DNA of 64,000 nucleotides. It comes from Plastoroseomonas arctica. Its GTDB lineage: Bacteria; Pseudomonadota; Alphaproteobacteria; Acetobacterales; Acetobacteraceae. The translations under genes were made by a program, and so were the position numbers. Under the pieces are notes generated by a model. The model saw only the letters and a list, made by a program, of their open reading frames with translations. It was not told the DNA's origin and did not search any database. Below, piece by piece: positions 1 to 8,293 of this stretch (positions are counted from its first letter, which is position 1; every line of letters starts with the position of its first letter). The stretch is from positions 310,001-374,000 of the forward strand of contig NZ_JAAEDH010000002.1 of the NCBI RefSeq assembly GCF_018128965.1, written 5' to 3'.

Positions 1-576
1 CGCGCGCTGCGCCACGATGTCGAGGCGCTGGCCGCGCGCTTTGGCGTCAGCTTCGAGCAGGCGAGCCACCGCCTCTCCACCCTGCAGCGCGATGGCGCCC
101 GCGGGGTGCCATTCTTCTTCCTCCGCGTCGACCCCGCCGGCAATGTGGACAAGCGCTTCTCGGCGGCCGGCTTCCCCTTCGCCCGCTTCGGCGGCAGCTG
201 CCCGAAATGGATCGTCCATCACGCCTTCGCCACGCCCGGCACGCTGCGCGTCCAGGTCGCCGCGCTGCCGGATGGCGCGACCTTCCTGTGCTTTGCCCAG
301 AGCGTGACCGGCCCAGCCCCGCGCTGGGGCGAACCCGCCCCCGTCCACGTCATTGCCATGGGCTGCGACATCGCCCGCGCGCCGGAGCTGGTCTACGCCG
401 ACGGCCTGGACCTCGAGGCCGCCACGGTCGGCATCGGCCTGTCCTGCCGGCTCTGCGCTCGGGAGGATTGCCGATCCCGCGCCTTCCCGCCGCTGGAGCA
501 TCGCCTGGCACTCGACCCCGCGATCGAGGGTGCCAGCCCCTGGCGATTTGAAACCGCGCGCGCCCCTGCGCCGTAG
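1..576 (+). CDS. ScfR/RamB-type transcriptional regulator, C-terminal part (5' truncated by window edge)
   Basis: Open from base 1 to a TAG at 574-576, so only about 191 C-terminal residues are present. They match the conserved end of short-chain fatty acyl regulators (XRE family with an IrrE/ImmA-like segment and a DUF2083 tail). The signature runs from RGVPFFFLRVDPAGNVDKR through CPKWIVHHAF, with a late CRLC-ARxDC cysteine cluster. Characterised relatives (RamB, PrpR) sense acyl-CoA or propionate metabolism and control glyoxylate or methylcitrate genes. The DNA-binding helix-turn-helix lies upstream of the window and is not seen. Family call is secure; target genes are unknown. Confidence 0.8.
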   Translation, partial: RALRHDVEALAARFGVSFEQASHRLSTLQRDGARGVPFFFLRVDPAGNVDKRFSAAGFPFARFGGSCPKWIVHHAFATPGTLRVQVAALPDGATFLCFAQSVTGPAPRWGEPAPVHVIAMGCDIARAPELVYADGLDLEAATVGIGLSCRLCAREDCRSRAFPPLEHRLALDPAIEGASPWRFETARAPAP

Positions 577-622
577 CGTCTCCGCGCTACCTGCCCTACA
601 CGGCCCGCAACCGGAGACCGCC

Positions 623-1384
623 ATGCCCAGCCTCGCGACCCGCCTGCTGAAGGACCGAAGGCTATGGGCGGTCGCGGCCGTCATCGCCGTGATCGTCGCG
701 ATCCGGCTGAGCGGTGCGGCGGACTACCTCAGCCTCGACACGCTGCGCAGCGTGCGCGGCACGCTCACCGGCTGGGTCGCGGAGCATCGCCTGCTCGCGG
801 CACTCGCCTACATGGCCACCTACGTGGTCACCACGGCTCTGCTGCTGCCCGGCGCGGTGCTGCTGACGCTCACCGGCGGCTTCCTGTTCGGCGCGGTCAT
901 CGGCACCGGCCTGACGGTCGTCGCCGCCACCATCGGCGCGATCATCATCTTCTCCACCGCGCGCGCCGTCTTCGGCGCGAATGCGCTGGAACGCTTCGGC
1001 CCGCGCGCCAAGGCCCTGGTCGAGGGGCTGCGCCGCAACGCCTGGTCCTATCTGCTGGTCCTGCGCCTGGTGCCGTTGTTCCCGTTCCTGCTGGTCAACA
1101 TCGTGCCGGCCTTCGCCGGCGTGCGACTGCGCGTCTTCGCCATCACCACGCTGTTCGGCATCCTGCCCGGGACGGCGGTGTTCTCGCTCTCTGGCGCCGG
1201 GCTCGGGCGCACGCTCGACAGCGGCGGCGCGCTCGATCTCGGCTCCATCCTGACGCCGGAAATCCTGATCGCGCTGTGTGCCCTGGCGGCACTCTCGCTC
1301 GCCGCCATCCCGCTCAAGGCGCGCTTTGCCCCGGCGCCGGCGCCCGCGCCGGCTCCGGCGACCCCCACGCCACCGCCCGCCTGA
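623..1384 (+). CDS. TVP38/TMEM64 (DedA/VTT-type) membrane protein
   Basis: 253 residues with an N-terminal membrane anchor and four to five further hydrophobic segments. The VTT/SNARE-associated signature is visible as the GAVLLTLTGGFLFGAVIGTG stretch and the later LRLVPLFPFLLVN-PAFAGV segment, where the conserved prolines and arginine sit in re-entrant helices. The family is linked to lipid scrambling or carrier-lipid recycling and membrane homeostasis; the substrate here is unknown. The C-terminus is a low-complexity Ala-Pro tail of about 20 residues. The start was chosen for a GGAG sequence seven bases upstream of ATG 623, rather than the longer open frame from 353 that would run through the preceding regulator. 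Confidence 0.85.
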   Translation: MPSLATRLLKDRRLWAVAAVIAVIVAIRLSGAADYLSLDTLRSVRGTLTGWVAEHRLLAALAYMATYVVTTALLLPGAVLLTLTGGFLFGAVIGTGLTVVAATIGAIIIFSTARAVFGANALERFGPRAKALVEGLRRNAWSYLLVLRLVPLFPFLLVNIVPAFAGVRLRVFAITTLFGILPGTAVFSLSGAGLGRTLDSGGALDLGSILTPEILIALCALAALSLAAIPLKARFAPAPAPAPAPATPTPPPA

Positions 1385-1442
1385 CCCGGGTCATTGGGGC
1401 CCGGCGCAACCTGATCTAGGCTGCGCGCGGGAGGACAAGGCG

Positions 1443-2075
1443 ATGCTGACGGTCTATGGCCGCACCAATTCGGTGAATGTTCGAAAAGTGCTGTGGCTGC
1501 TCGACGAGTTGGGCACGCCCTACCAGCGCCTGGATGCCGGCATGGAGCATGGTGTGGTCGACACGCCCGAATACCGCGCCATGAACCCGAACGGCCGCAT
1601 CCCCACCATCACCGATGGCGCGCTGGTGCTGTGGGAGAGCAATGCCTGCCTGCGCTACCTGGCCATGAAGGCCGGCGAGCGGGGCGCCACGCTCTACCCC
1701 CCGGACCCCGCCGCGCGCGCCAGCGTGGATCGCTGGCTGGACTGGCAGCTCTCCACCCTCGGCGGCGCCGAGCGCATGATGTTCTGGGGCGTCGTCCGCA
1801 CGCCGCCCGAAAAGCGCGACATGGCGGCGGTCCAAAAGTCCGTGGCCGATTCAGGCGCCTGCTGGCGCATCATCGACGCCCGCCTCGCCGATGGCCGCGG
1901 CTTCATCGAAGGCGAGGCGCTGACGCTGGCCGACATCGTGCTCGGCGCCTATGCCGGCCGCTGGTTCGGCGTCCCCGTCGAGGGCAAGGCTTCGCTGCCG
2001 AACCTCGAGCGCTGGTTCGCGACGATCAGCGCCCGCCCCGGCTACGCCCGCTGGCTCGGCGGCCCGCTCACCTGA
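1443..2075 (+). CDS. Glutathione S-transferase family protein
   Basis: 210 residues. The N-terminal thioredoxin-fold half has the usual YGRTNSVNVRKVLWLLDEL helix start, with a Ser/Asn pair where the catalytic Ser or Cys sits, and the MNPNGRIPTI cis-proline loop. The WESNACLRYL element binds the gamma-glutamyl part of glutathione. The C-terminal helical half has the N-capping box ALTLADIVLG. A GGAGG lies eight bases before the ATG. It is followed 14 bases later by a sugar-acid dehydratase-like gene, so the two may be co-transcribed. Substrate cannot be inferred. Confidence 0.85.
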   Translation: MLTVYGRTNSVNVRKVLWLLDELGTPYQRLDAGMEHGVVDTPEYRAMNPNGRIPTITDGALVLWESNACLRYLAMKAGERGATLYPPDPAARASVDRWLDWQLSTLGGAERMMFWGVVRTPPEKRDMAAVQKSVADSGACWRIIDARLADGRGFIEGEALTLADIVLGAYAGRWFGVPVEGKASLPNLERWFATISARPGYARWLGGPLT

Positions 2076-2089
2076 TCCGGGAGACACCC

Positions 2090-3187
2090 ATGCACGACCT
2101 TACCATCCGAGAAATCCGCACCACGCTGCTGCGCATGCCCTGGCCGGAGGATCCCTGGCTCGCCGGCCACCCGCTCGGCCCAACGCGCGACCTGCTGGTT
2201 TTGGACATCACGACGGCGTCGGGGATCACCGGCATGGGCTACCTGCATCTGCTCAACCTGCCGCTGCATCGCGCCATCGCCGCCTGCATCGAGGATGCGA
2301 TGGCGCCGCGCATCATCGGCCGCGATGCGACCGCCGTTGAAGGCATCTGGCAGGACCTCTGGCGCTCCACCGTCACCGGGGGGCGCGGCGGCGTGACGAT
2401 GATGGCGCAGTCCGCGATCGACATTGCGCTGTGGGACATCGTCGGCAAGGCGGCGGGGATGCCGCTGCACCGGCTGTGGGGCCACGTGACCAGCAAGATC
2501 CCGGTCTACGGCAGCGGCGTTTTTCGCGACCTGCGCGGCGACGGCATGATCGCCAAGGCGCAGCACTTCGTCAGCCAAGGTTTCCAGGCGATCAAGATGC
2601 AGGTCGCCCATATCGGCGACTGGCGCACCGACGTGCAGAACGTCCGCCGCATGCGCGAGGCGCTCGGCCCCGACATCGAGATCATGATCGACGTCAACAT
2701 GGGCTGGTCCGCCGAGGTCGCGATCCACGCCGGGCACCGCATGGCCGAGTACGACGTCTACTGGCTCGAAGAGCCCGTCCTGCCCGACGACCACGCGGGC
2801 TACATCCGCTGCGCCGAGGCGCTGGACATGCGCATCGTCGGCGGCGAGACGCATTTCGGCCGTGCCGACCTCAAACCTTTCCTCGAGAACCCGCGCCTGC
2901 CGATCCTGCAGCCGGACCCGATGCGCGGCGGCCTGACCGAACTGCGCAAGATCGCCACCGTCGCGGACACCTGGGGCATGACCATCGCGCCGCATCTGTT
3001 CCCGGAGCTGAACGTCCACCTGCTCGCCAGCATCCCCAACGCTGGCTGGGCGGAGCAGATGGGGCTGCTCGACGATGTGTGGGTCGCCCATCCGGTCATC
3101 GCCGATGGCTTCATCACCGCGCCCGAGACGCCGGGCCACGGGCTGGCCTTCAAGCCCGAGGTGCTGGCCGACTTCGTGCTGCGCTGA
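2090..3187 (+). CDS. Enolase-superfamily enzyme (mandelate racemase/muconate lactonizing type)
   Basis: 365 residues with capping domain and TIM barrel. Metal ligands fall at the expected 26-residue spacing: Asp201 (IMIDVNMGW), Glu227 (WLEEP) and Glu253 (GGETHFGR). A catalytic His302 is in APHLFPE, following Asp in QPDPMRGG. On the second strand only Lys169 of the usual KxK motif is present: it reads K-M-Q, so the second general base is replaced by Gln171. That fits a His-dependent dehydratase rather than a two-base racemase. A GGGAG precedes the ATG. The substrate is probably an acid sugar or hydroxy acid, but this is inference. Confidence 0.85.
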   Translation: MHDLTIREIRTTLLRMPWPEDPWLAGHPLGPTRDLLVLDITTASGITGMGYLHLLNLPLHRAIAACIEDAMAPRIIGRDATAVEGIWQDLWRSTVTGGRGGVTMMAQSAIDIALWDIVGKAAGMPLHRLWGHVTSKIPVYGSGVFRDLRGDGMIAKAQHFVSQGFQAIKMQVAHIGDWRTDVQNVRRMREALGPDIEIMIDVNMGWSAEVAIHAGHRMAEYDVYWLEEPVLPDDHAGYIRCAEALDMRIVGGETHFGRADLKPFLENPRLPILQPDPMRGGLTELRKIATVADTWGMTIAPHLFPELNVHLLASIPNAGWAEQMGLLDDVWVAHPVIADGFITAPETPGHGLAFKPEVLADFVLR

Positions 3188-3199
3188 AGCAGCGCGGGT

Positions 3200-4069
3200 T
3201 CAGGCGCCGATCAGGCGCAGCGGCCCGGGCATGTCCGCGACCGTCATGCCGAGCGTGCCAGCGGCATCGCCATCGGCCTGCACCGGCACGCCCTCGCCGG
3301 TCAGGGAAACGCGGCTCGCGCGCAGCAGCCGCACCCCGGGCATCGACGGCAGCAGGTTCAGCGGCAGCGCCGCACCGAGCACCGCGGTCGAGAGCCAACC
3401 GCGCGCCGAGAACAGCGCCACGTGGAAGCCGGGCTCGCCCTGCTTCGCCTCGGGCGCGAGGCGATAGCGCCCGGCATAGAGGCGGCCCTTGGTGATGATG
3501 GCGCTGGTCGCGTGGTGGATCTCGCCATCCATATCGACCGTGATGCGTGGGAATTGGTACCGGTGCAGCTGGCGCAGCGTCTCCAGCACATAGGCCCCCT
3601 TGCCAATGCGGCGCTTGAGCCCGGTATCGAGGTCGCGCACCACCGCCGCGTCGAACCCGGCGCCGAGCATCTGCACGAACAGCCGCGCGCGCCCATCCGA
3701 GAACCGCGCGAGGCCCGGCCGCAGCTCCACCATCCGCCCGCTGGCCAGGCGCCCGGCAGCGTCCTCGGGGCGCATGGCCAGGCCCATCTCCCAGGCCAGC
3801 ACATTGGCCGTGCCCAACGGCAGCACGCCGAGCGAGGCATCGGACCCCGCAATCCCGCTCGCCACCTCGGCGATGGTGCCGTCGCCGCCGGCCGCGATCA
3901 CCAGCGCCTCGCCGCGCGCGGCCCCGTCACGTGCCAGCCGCTCCGCATCGCCCGGCCCCGCCGTCTCGGCGAGCTCCGGCCGCATGCCGAGGCCGAGCAT
4001 GGTGTCGAGCGCACGGGTCAAGCGACGCCGACGCCGCGCACCAGCGGCAGGGTTGAAAACAACGAGCAT
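3200..4069 (-). CDS. Diacylglycerol/lipid kinase family protein (YegS/BmrU-like)
   Basis: 289 residues. The DAGK catalytic domain starts at residue 1 with VVFNPAAG, the nucleotide loop is AAGGDGTIAEVA near residue 60, and the second conserved patch is LPLGTANVLAWEMG. The C-terminal beta-sandwich typical of YegS-like kinases follows, ending in a QADGDAAG element. The enzyme is expected to phosphorylate diacylglycerol, sphingosine or a related lipid with ATP at the inner membrane. It is convergent with the enolase-family gene (12 bases between stops) and divergent from the LpxH-like/glycosyltransferase pair, which suggests a shared role in membrane lipid or glycolipid supply. Confidence 0.88.
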   Translation of the reverse strand: MLVVFNPAAGARRRRRLTRALDTMLGLGMRPELAETAGPGDAERLARDGAARGEALVIAAGGDGTIAEVASGIAGSDASLGVLPLGTANVLAWEMGLAMRPEDAAGRLASGRMVELRPGLARFSDGRARLFVQMLGAGFDAAVVRDLDTGLKRRIGKGAYVLETLRQLHRYQFPRITVDMDGEIHHATSAIITKGRLYAGRYRLAPEAKQGEPGFHVALFSARGWLSTAVLGAALPLNLLPSMPGVRLLRASRVSLTGEGVPVQADGDAAGTLGMTVADMPGPLRLIGA

Positions 4070-4268
4070 GTGAGGGGGCTTCTCGCAGTGTGGGGGTTAC
4101 AGTTTCGCGTCGTGGCGACTTCCATAGCATGACAGCGCAGAAATCAATGGTTTCACGCAGGATTCACGCGGTTTCTGCGAGGCAGGGGATAAAGCCCGCG
4201 GACGGAAACTATATTCGCTGTGCGCGCTTGACCGATTCGCGGCCCGAGCGGGCAGGAAGGACAGCTTC

Positions 4269-5150
4269 ATGCACCCGACCGAGACCAAGCGTCGCTACCG
4301 GACCATCTTCATCTCCGACACGCATCTCGGGACCCGTGGCTGCCGCTCGGACTATCTGGTGGATTTCCTGCGCCAGGTCGAATGCGAACAGCTCTACCTG
4401 GTCGGCGACATCGTCGATGGCTGGCGGCTGAAGAAGTCCTGGTACTGGGACGCCGACCACAACGAGGCCATCCGCCTGATCCTGTCGATGGCGCGAAACG
4501 GCACCGCCGTCACCTACATCCCCGGCAACCACGACGAGATGTTCCGCGACTGGCTGGGCCTCGGGCTCGAGCTCGGCGGCGTGCGGCTGCAGAAGGAAGC
4601 AGTCCACACCGCGGCCGACGGCAAGCGCTACCTCGTCATGCACGGCGACGAGTTCGACGGCGTCATCCGCTACGCCAAGTTCTTGGCCCATCTCGGCGAC
4701 TGGGCCTATGACTGGGCGCTGTGGCTGAACACCGGCTTCAACGCCATCCGCCGCCGGCTGGGCTATCCCTACTGGTCGCTGTCGCAATGGCTCAAGCGCC
4801 AGGTGAAGGAGGCGGTCAAGGCGATCGACCGCTTCGAATCCGCACTCGCCAACGAAGCCCGCCGGCGCGGTCTCGACGGCGTCGTCTGCGGCCACATCCA
4901 CCATGCCGAGATGCGCACCATCCAGGGCATCGCCTACATGAACGACGGCGATTGGGTGGAAAGCTGCACCGCGCTGGTCGAGCACGCCGATGGCCGCTTC
5001 GCGCTGATCGACTGGGCCGCCGAGAACCGCCTGACCTTCACCGCGCGGCGCCCCTCGCGCGACCGCGTCGCGGCGAGCGAGGCCGCGCAGCTTCTCGCCC
5101 TCGCTCCCGACGCCGCCGGGATGGAGTCCCTGGCGCGGGAAACCCGGTGA
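4269..5150 (+). CDS. LpxH-like metallophosphoesterase (putative UDP-2,3-diacylglucosamine diphosphatase)
   Basis: 293 residues of the calcineurin-like phosphoesterase fold. Metal-binding motifs are in order: ISDTHLG (D-x-H, near 15), VGDIVDGW (GDxxD), IPGNHDE (GNHD), a histidine in VMHGDEF and the late GHIHHAEM (GHxH). Relatives cleave UDP-2,3-diacylglucosamine to lipid X in lipid A synthesis. However, this branch (COG2908, about 290 residues) is often paired with a glycosyltransferase, as here, and many alphaproteobacteria use LpxI for the lipid A step. It could therefore act on another nucleotide-lipid. About 199 untranslated bases precede it. Its TGA overlaps the next GTG start. Confidence 0.75.
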   Translation: MHPTETKRRYRTIFISDTHLGTRGCRSDYLVDFLRQVECEQLYLVGDIVDGWRLKKSWYWDADHNEAIRLILSMARNGTAVTYIPGNHDEMFRDWLGLGLELGGVRLQKEAVHTAADGKRYLVMHGDEFDGVIRYAKFLAHLGDWAYDWALWLNTGFNAIRRRLGYPYWSLSQWLKRQVKEAVKAIDRFESALANEARRRGLDGVVCGHIHHAEMRTIQGIAYMNDGDWVESCTALVEHADGRFALIDWAAENRLTFTARRPSRDRVAASEAAQLLALAPDAAGMESLARETR

Positions 5151-6217
5151 ACGATCTTTCCCAGGGGATCACGCCGCAGGGCCCGATCCTGGAGCGGCGC
5201 GAACCGCTGCGCCTGCTGATCATCTCCGACGCCTGGCATCCGCAGGTCAATGGCGTGGTCCGCACGCTGACGCTGGTGACGGATATCCTGCGCGCGCAGG
5301 GCGACATCATCGACATCGTGGGCCCCGATCGCTTCTCCTCGATCCCGACGCCCGGCTACAAGGAAATCCGCCTCGCGCTGCGGCCGCGCAAGAAGCTGGA
5401 GGAAATCGCGCAATCCTTCATGCCCTGTGCCGTGCACATCGCGACCGAAGGCCCGCTCGGCTGGGCGATGCGCGGGATCTGCAAGCGGCGTGGCTGGCCC
5501 TTCACCACCGCCTACCACACCAAGTTCCCCGAATACCTGCACGCCCGTACGCGCATCCCGATGCGCTGGTCCTGGGCGGTGATGCGCCGCTTCCACCAGG
5601 CCGGCGATGCGACGCTCGCTGCGACGCAATCGCTGCGCGACGAGCTCACTTCGCGCGGCTTCACCAAGGTGCAGCCCTGGACGCGCGGGGTCGATCTCGC
5701 GCGCTTCAACGTCAATGCGCGGGACCCCTTCGAGGGCCTGCCGCGCCCGATCTTCCTCTATGCCGGCCGCGTCGCGATCGAGAAGAACATCGCCGCTTTC
5801 CTCAGCCTCGACCTGCCGGGCACCAAGGTCGTCGTCGGCGACGGACCGCAGCGCGCCGCACTCATGGCGCGCTTCCCCGAGGCGCATTTCACCGGCTGGC
5901 GTGACAATGGCGCGCTCGCCCGCAGCTATGCGGGTGCGGATGTCTTCGTCTTCCCCTCGCGCACCGACACCTTCGGCCTGGTGCTGCTTGAGGCGCTGGC
6001 ATCGGGCACGCCGGTCGCGGCCTATCCCGTCACCGGTCCGCTCGACGTCATCACCGACCCGCGCGTGGGCGCGCTCGACGAGGACCTCCGCGCCGCCTGC
6101 CTCCGCGCGCTGGAATGCGACCGCGCCGCCTGCCGCGCCCATGCCGAGCGGTATTCGTGGGAAGCCTGCGCGGCGCAGTTCCGCGGCGCGCTGAGCATCA
6201 TCGGGGCGGGGCGATAA
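5147..6217 (+). CDS. GT4-type glycosyltransferase
   Basis: 356 residues starting at a GTG whose TG is shared with the upstream TGA (GTGA overlap), a sign of translational coupling. The N-terminal domain begins ISDAWHPQVNGVVRTL, the donor-site loop typical of the MgtA/SQD2-like group. The C-terminal domain has FLYAGRVAIEKN, then PSRTDTFGLVLLEALASGTP, the EX7E nucleotide-sugar motif. Such enzymes add mannose, glucose or uronic acid to diacylglycerol or an equivalent lipid at the cytoplasmic face. Together with the LpxH-like hydrolase and the lipid kinase this looks like a glycolipid pathway; the sugar donor is not known. Confidence 0.85.
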   Translation: MNDLSQGITPQGPILERREPLRLLIISDAWHPQVNGVVRTLTLVTDILRAQGDIIDIVGPDRFSSIPTPGYKEIRLALRPRKKLEEIAQSFMPCAVHIATEGPLGWAMRGICKRRGWPFTTAYHTKFPEYLHARTRIPMRWSWAVMRRFHQAGDATLAATQSLRDELTSRGFTKVQPWTRGVDLARFNVNARDPFEGLPRPIFLYAGRVAIEKNIAAFLSLDLPGTKVVVGDGPQRAALMARFPEAHFTGWRDNGALARSYAGADVFVFPSRTDTFGLVLLEALASGTPVAAYPVTGPLDVITDPRVGALDEDLRAACLRALECDRAACRAHAERYSWEACAAQFRGALSIIGAGR

Positions 6218-6239
6218 AACTGCGGGAATGACTTTCGCC

Positions 6240-6264
6240 TAGAGGGGGGAATTCATTCCCCCCT
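6240..6264. repeat. Degenerate palindromic repeat remnant (type 2)
   Basis: A G-run/C-run palindrome (GGGGGGAATTCATTCCCCCC) placed 23 bases after the glycosyltransferase stop, in the 106-base gap before the acyltransferase gene. It resembles the outer hairpin of the type 2 elements at 33153 and 58723 but lacks their flanking GGACCCC box and T-rich tract. It may be a remnant of one or just a chance hairpin that could help termination. Confidence 0.4.
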
Positions 6265-6323
6265 GCTTCGCGAATCGCGCCTCGCTGGTCATCCGCGATG
6301 GCGGGTGCTAACGCCCTCGTGAG

Positions 6324-6992
6324 ATGCTGAAGCGATTGGGAAAACACCCGGCCATCCAGGCGATCCTGCTGCGCCTCCTGGTCCTCTACCTCCGCTTCGT
6401 CGCCCGCACCACGCGATGGACGCTGCGCCACCCCGAACACGCAGCCCCCCTCGCCGCCGGGCAGGGCGTCATCCTCGCCTTCTGGCACGAACACCTGGCC
6501 GTCTTCGCCGCCTGCTGGCGCATCGCCCTGGCACGTGCCACCGGCGGGCCCGTGCCGCAGGTCGACATCCTGATCTCAGCCCATCGCGACGGACGCCTGA
6601 TCGCGCGCATCCTTGAACAGGCCGGCGCCGGCATCATCGAAGGCTCGTCCTCGCACGGTGCCACGCCTGCGCTGCGCCAGATGCTGCGCGCGCTCACCGC
6701 CGGTCGAACGCTGGTCATTACGCCCGACGGGCCACGCGGTCCGCGGCGCGAGGCGGCGCCAGGGATCGCCCAGCTCGCCGCCGCATCCGGCGCCTGGGTG
6801 CTGCCCTGCGCCGCCGTCACCACGCGCCGCCGCACGCTGGGCTCCTGGGACCGGATGGTGTTTCCGCTGCCCTTCTCGCGCGGCACCATCGCGCTGGCCC
6901 CACCCATCCAGGTGCCGCGTGACGGCGCCGCCGCGGCACTTCCCGCCATCGCCGCGGCGCTGACCGCCGCCCGCGTGGCTGCCGAGGCATGA
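6324..6992 (+). CDS. Lysophospholipid acyltransferase family protein (DUF374)
   Basis: 222 residues with an N-terminal hydrophobic segment. The DUF374 acyltransferase motifs are present: FWHEHLAV (the H-x4-D/E-like catalytic pair), then ISAHRDGRLIARIL and PDGPRGPR. The family replaces or supplements secondary acyltransferases for lipid A or phospholipids at the inner membrane. The gene overlaps waaA by ATGA and so belongs to the lipid A core segment acyltransferase-waaA-lpxK. Acyl donor and acceptor are inferred from context only. No strong Shine-Dalgarno precedes the ATG, but the frame fits the family N-terminus. Confidence 0.85.
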   Translation: MLKRLGKHPAIQAILLRLLVLYLRFVARTTRWTLRHPEHAAPLAAGQGVILAFWHEHLAVFAACWRIALARATGGPVPQVDILISAHRDGRLIARILEQAGAGIIEGSSSHGATPALRQMLRALTAGRTLVITPDGPRGPRREAAPGIAQLAAASGAWVLPCAAVTTRRRTLGSWDRMVFPLPFSRGTIALAPPIQVPRDGAAAALPAIAAALTAARVAAEA

Positions 6993-8293
6993 GCCTGGCG
7001 CAGCGCCTGTGGCATGGGGTCGCGAGCCTCGCCGCGCCGGTATTGCCGTTCTATCTCCGCACCCGCGTCGGCCGCGGCAAGGAGATCGCCGAGCGCCTGG
7101 GCGAGCGCCGCGGCGAGGGCGCCGATCGCCCGCCGGGGCCGCTGCTTTGGCTGCACGCCGCCAGCGTCGGCGAGACGCTCTCCGTCCTCCCGCTCCTGCC
7201 GCGCCTGCTCGAAGCACGACCCGCGCTGCACATCCTGATGACCACCGGCACCGTCACCGCCGCCACCCTGCTCGCCCAGCGCCTGCCGCCGGAGATCGCC
7301 GCGCGCGTGCGCCACCGCTTCGTCCCACTCGACGTGCCGGCCTGGGTCGCGCGCTTCCTCGATGGCTGGCGACCCGACGCGGCCGCCTTCGTCGAGAGCG
7401 AGTTCTGGCCGAACCTGCTCGCCGCCGCCGCATCCCGCCACATTCCCCTCGCGCTGCTCAATGCGCGCATCTCGTCCCGCTCGGCGCGGCGCTGGGCGAA
7501 GCTCCCCGACCTGGCGCGCGAGACGCTGCAGCGCTTCGCGATGATCCTTGCGCAATCGGACGCCGATGCGGCGCGCTTCACGGCCCTCGGCGCCACCGCG
7601 GTCACCGCGCCAGGCAACCTGAAATACGCCGCGCTGCCGCTGCCCGCCGATGACGCCACCCTCGCCGAACTGCGCGCGGCAACCGCGGGCCGCCCGATCC
7701 TGCTCGCGGCCAGCACCCATCCCGGCGAGGAGGCCATCATTGCCGAGGCCCACACCCTGCTCCGCGCGCGCTTCCCCGACCTGCTGACCATCCTCGTCCC
7801 CCGTCACCCCGAGCGCGGCGCCGCTATCGCAACCAGCCTCGCCCTGCCGACGCGGCGGAGCACCGGGGGCCTGCCCACGCCGGAGACCGGCCTCTACATC
7901 GCCGATACGCTCGGCGAGCTCGGCCTGTTCTACCGCCTCGCCGACCTCGCGCTCATCGGCGGCTCGCTGATCCCCCATGGCGGCCAGAACCCGCTCGAGC
8001 CCGCGCGCCTGGCGTGCCCCATCCTCACCGGACCGCACATGGACAACTTCGCCGCCATCACCGACCAGCTATCCGAAGCCCACGCCATCCGCCGCACCAC
8101 CCCCGACCCAGCCGCGCTGGCGGAGGCCGTGGCCGCCATGCTATCAAGCCCGGAGACAAGGCAGGCGATGGCGCAAGCTGCCGCAGGTGTGGCCGCCCAG
8201 CAGGCGGAATTGCCCGATCGGGTGGCGGCAACCCTCCTGCCGCTGCTCGATGGCTCGGGCGCCAACGAAGGACGAGTGACGGTCAAGACCTGA
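6989..8293 (+). CDS. waaA: 3-deoxy-D-manno-octulosonic acid (Kdo) transferase
   Basis: 434 residues, the usual WaaA/KdtA size. An N-terminal membrane anchor is followed by the conserved ERLGERRGE region and LLWLHAASVGE, where the Glu acts as base. The GT30 C-terminal half holds ASTHPGEE, VPRHPERG and the nucleotide-sugar segment GGSLIPHGGQNPLEPA. It transfers Kdo from CMP-Kdo to lipid IVA at the cytoplasmic face of the inner membrane. ATGA overlap with the upstream acyltransferase and TGATG overlap with lpxK show a tight operon. One or two Kdo additions cannot be told from sequence. Confidence 0.95.
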   Translation: MSLAQRLWHGVASLAAPVLPFYLRTRVGRGKEIAERLGERRGEGADRPPGPLLWLHAASVGETLSVLPLLPRLLEARPALHILMTTGTVTAATLLAQRLPPEIAARVRHRFVPLDVPAWVARFLDGWRPDAAAFVESEFWPNLLAAAASRHIPLALLNARISSRSARRWAKLPDLARETLQRFAMILAQSDADAARFTALGATAVTAPGNLKYAALPLPADDATLAELRAATAGRPILLAASTHPGEEAIIAEAHTLLRARFPDLLTILVPRHPERGAAIATSLALPTRRSTGGLPTPETGLYIADTLGELGLFYRLADLALIGGSLIPHGGQNPLEPARLACPILTGPHMDNFAAITDQLSEAHAIRRTTPDPAALAEAVAAMLSSPETRQAMAQAAAGVAAQQAELPDRVAATLLPLLDGSGANEGRVTVKT

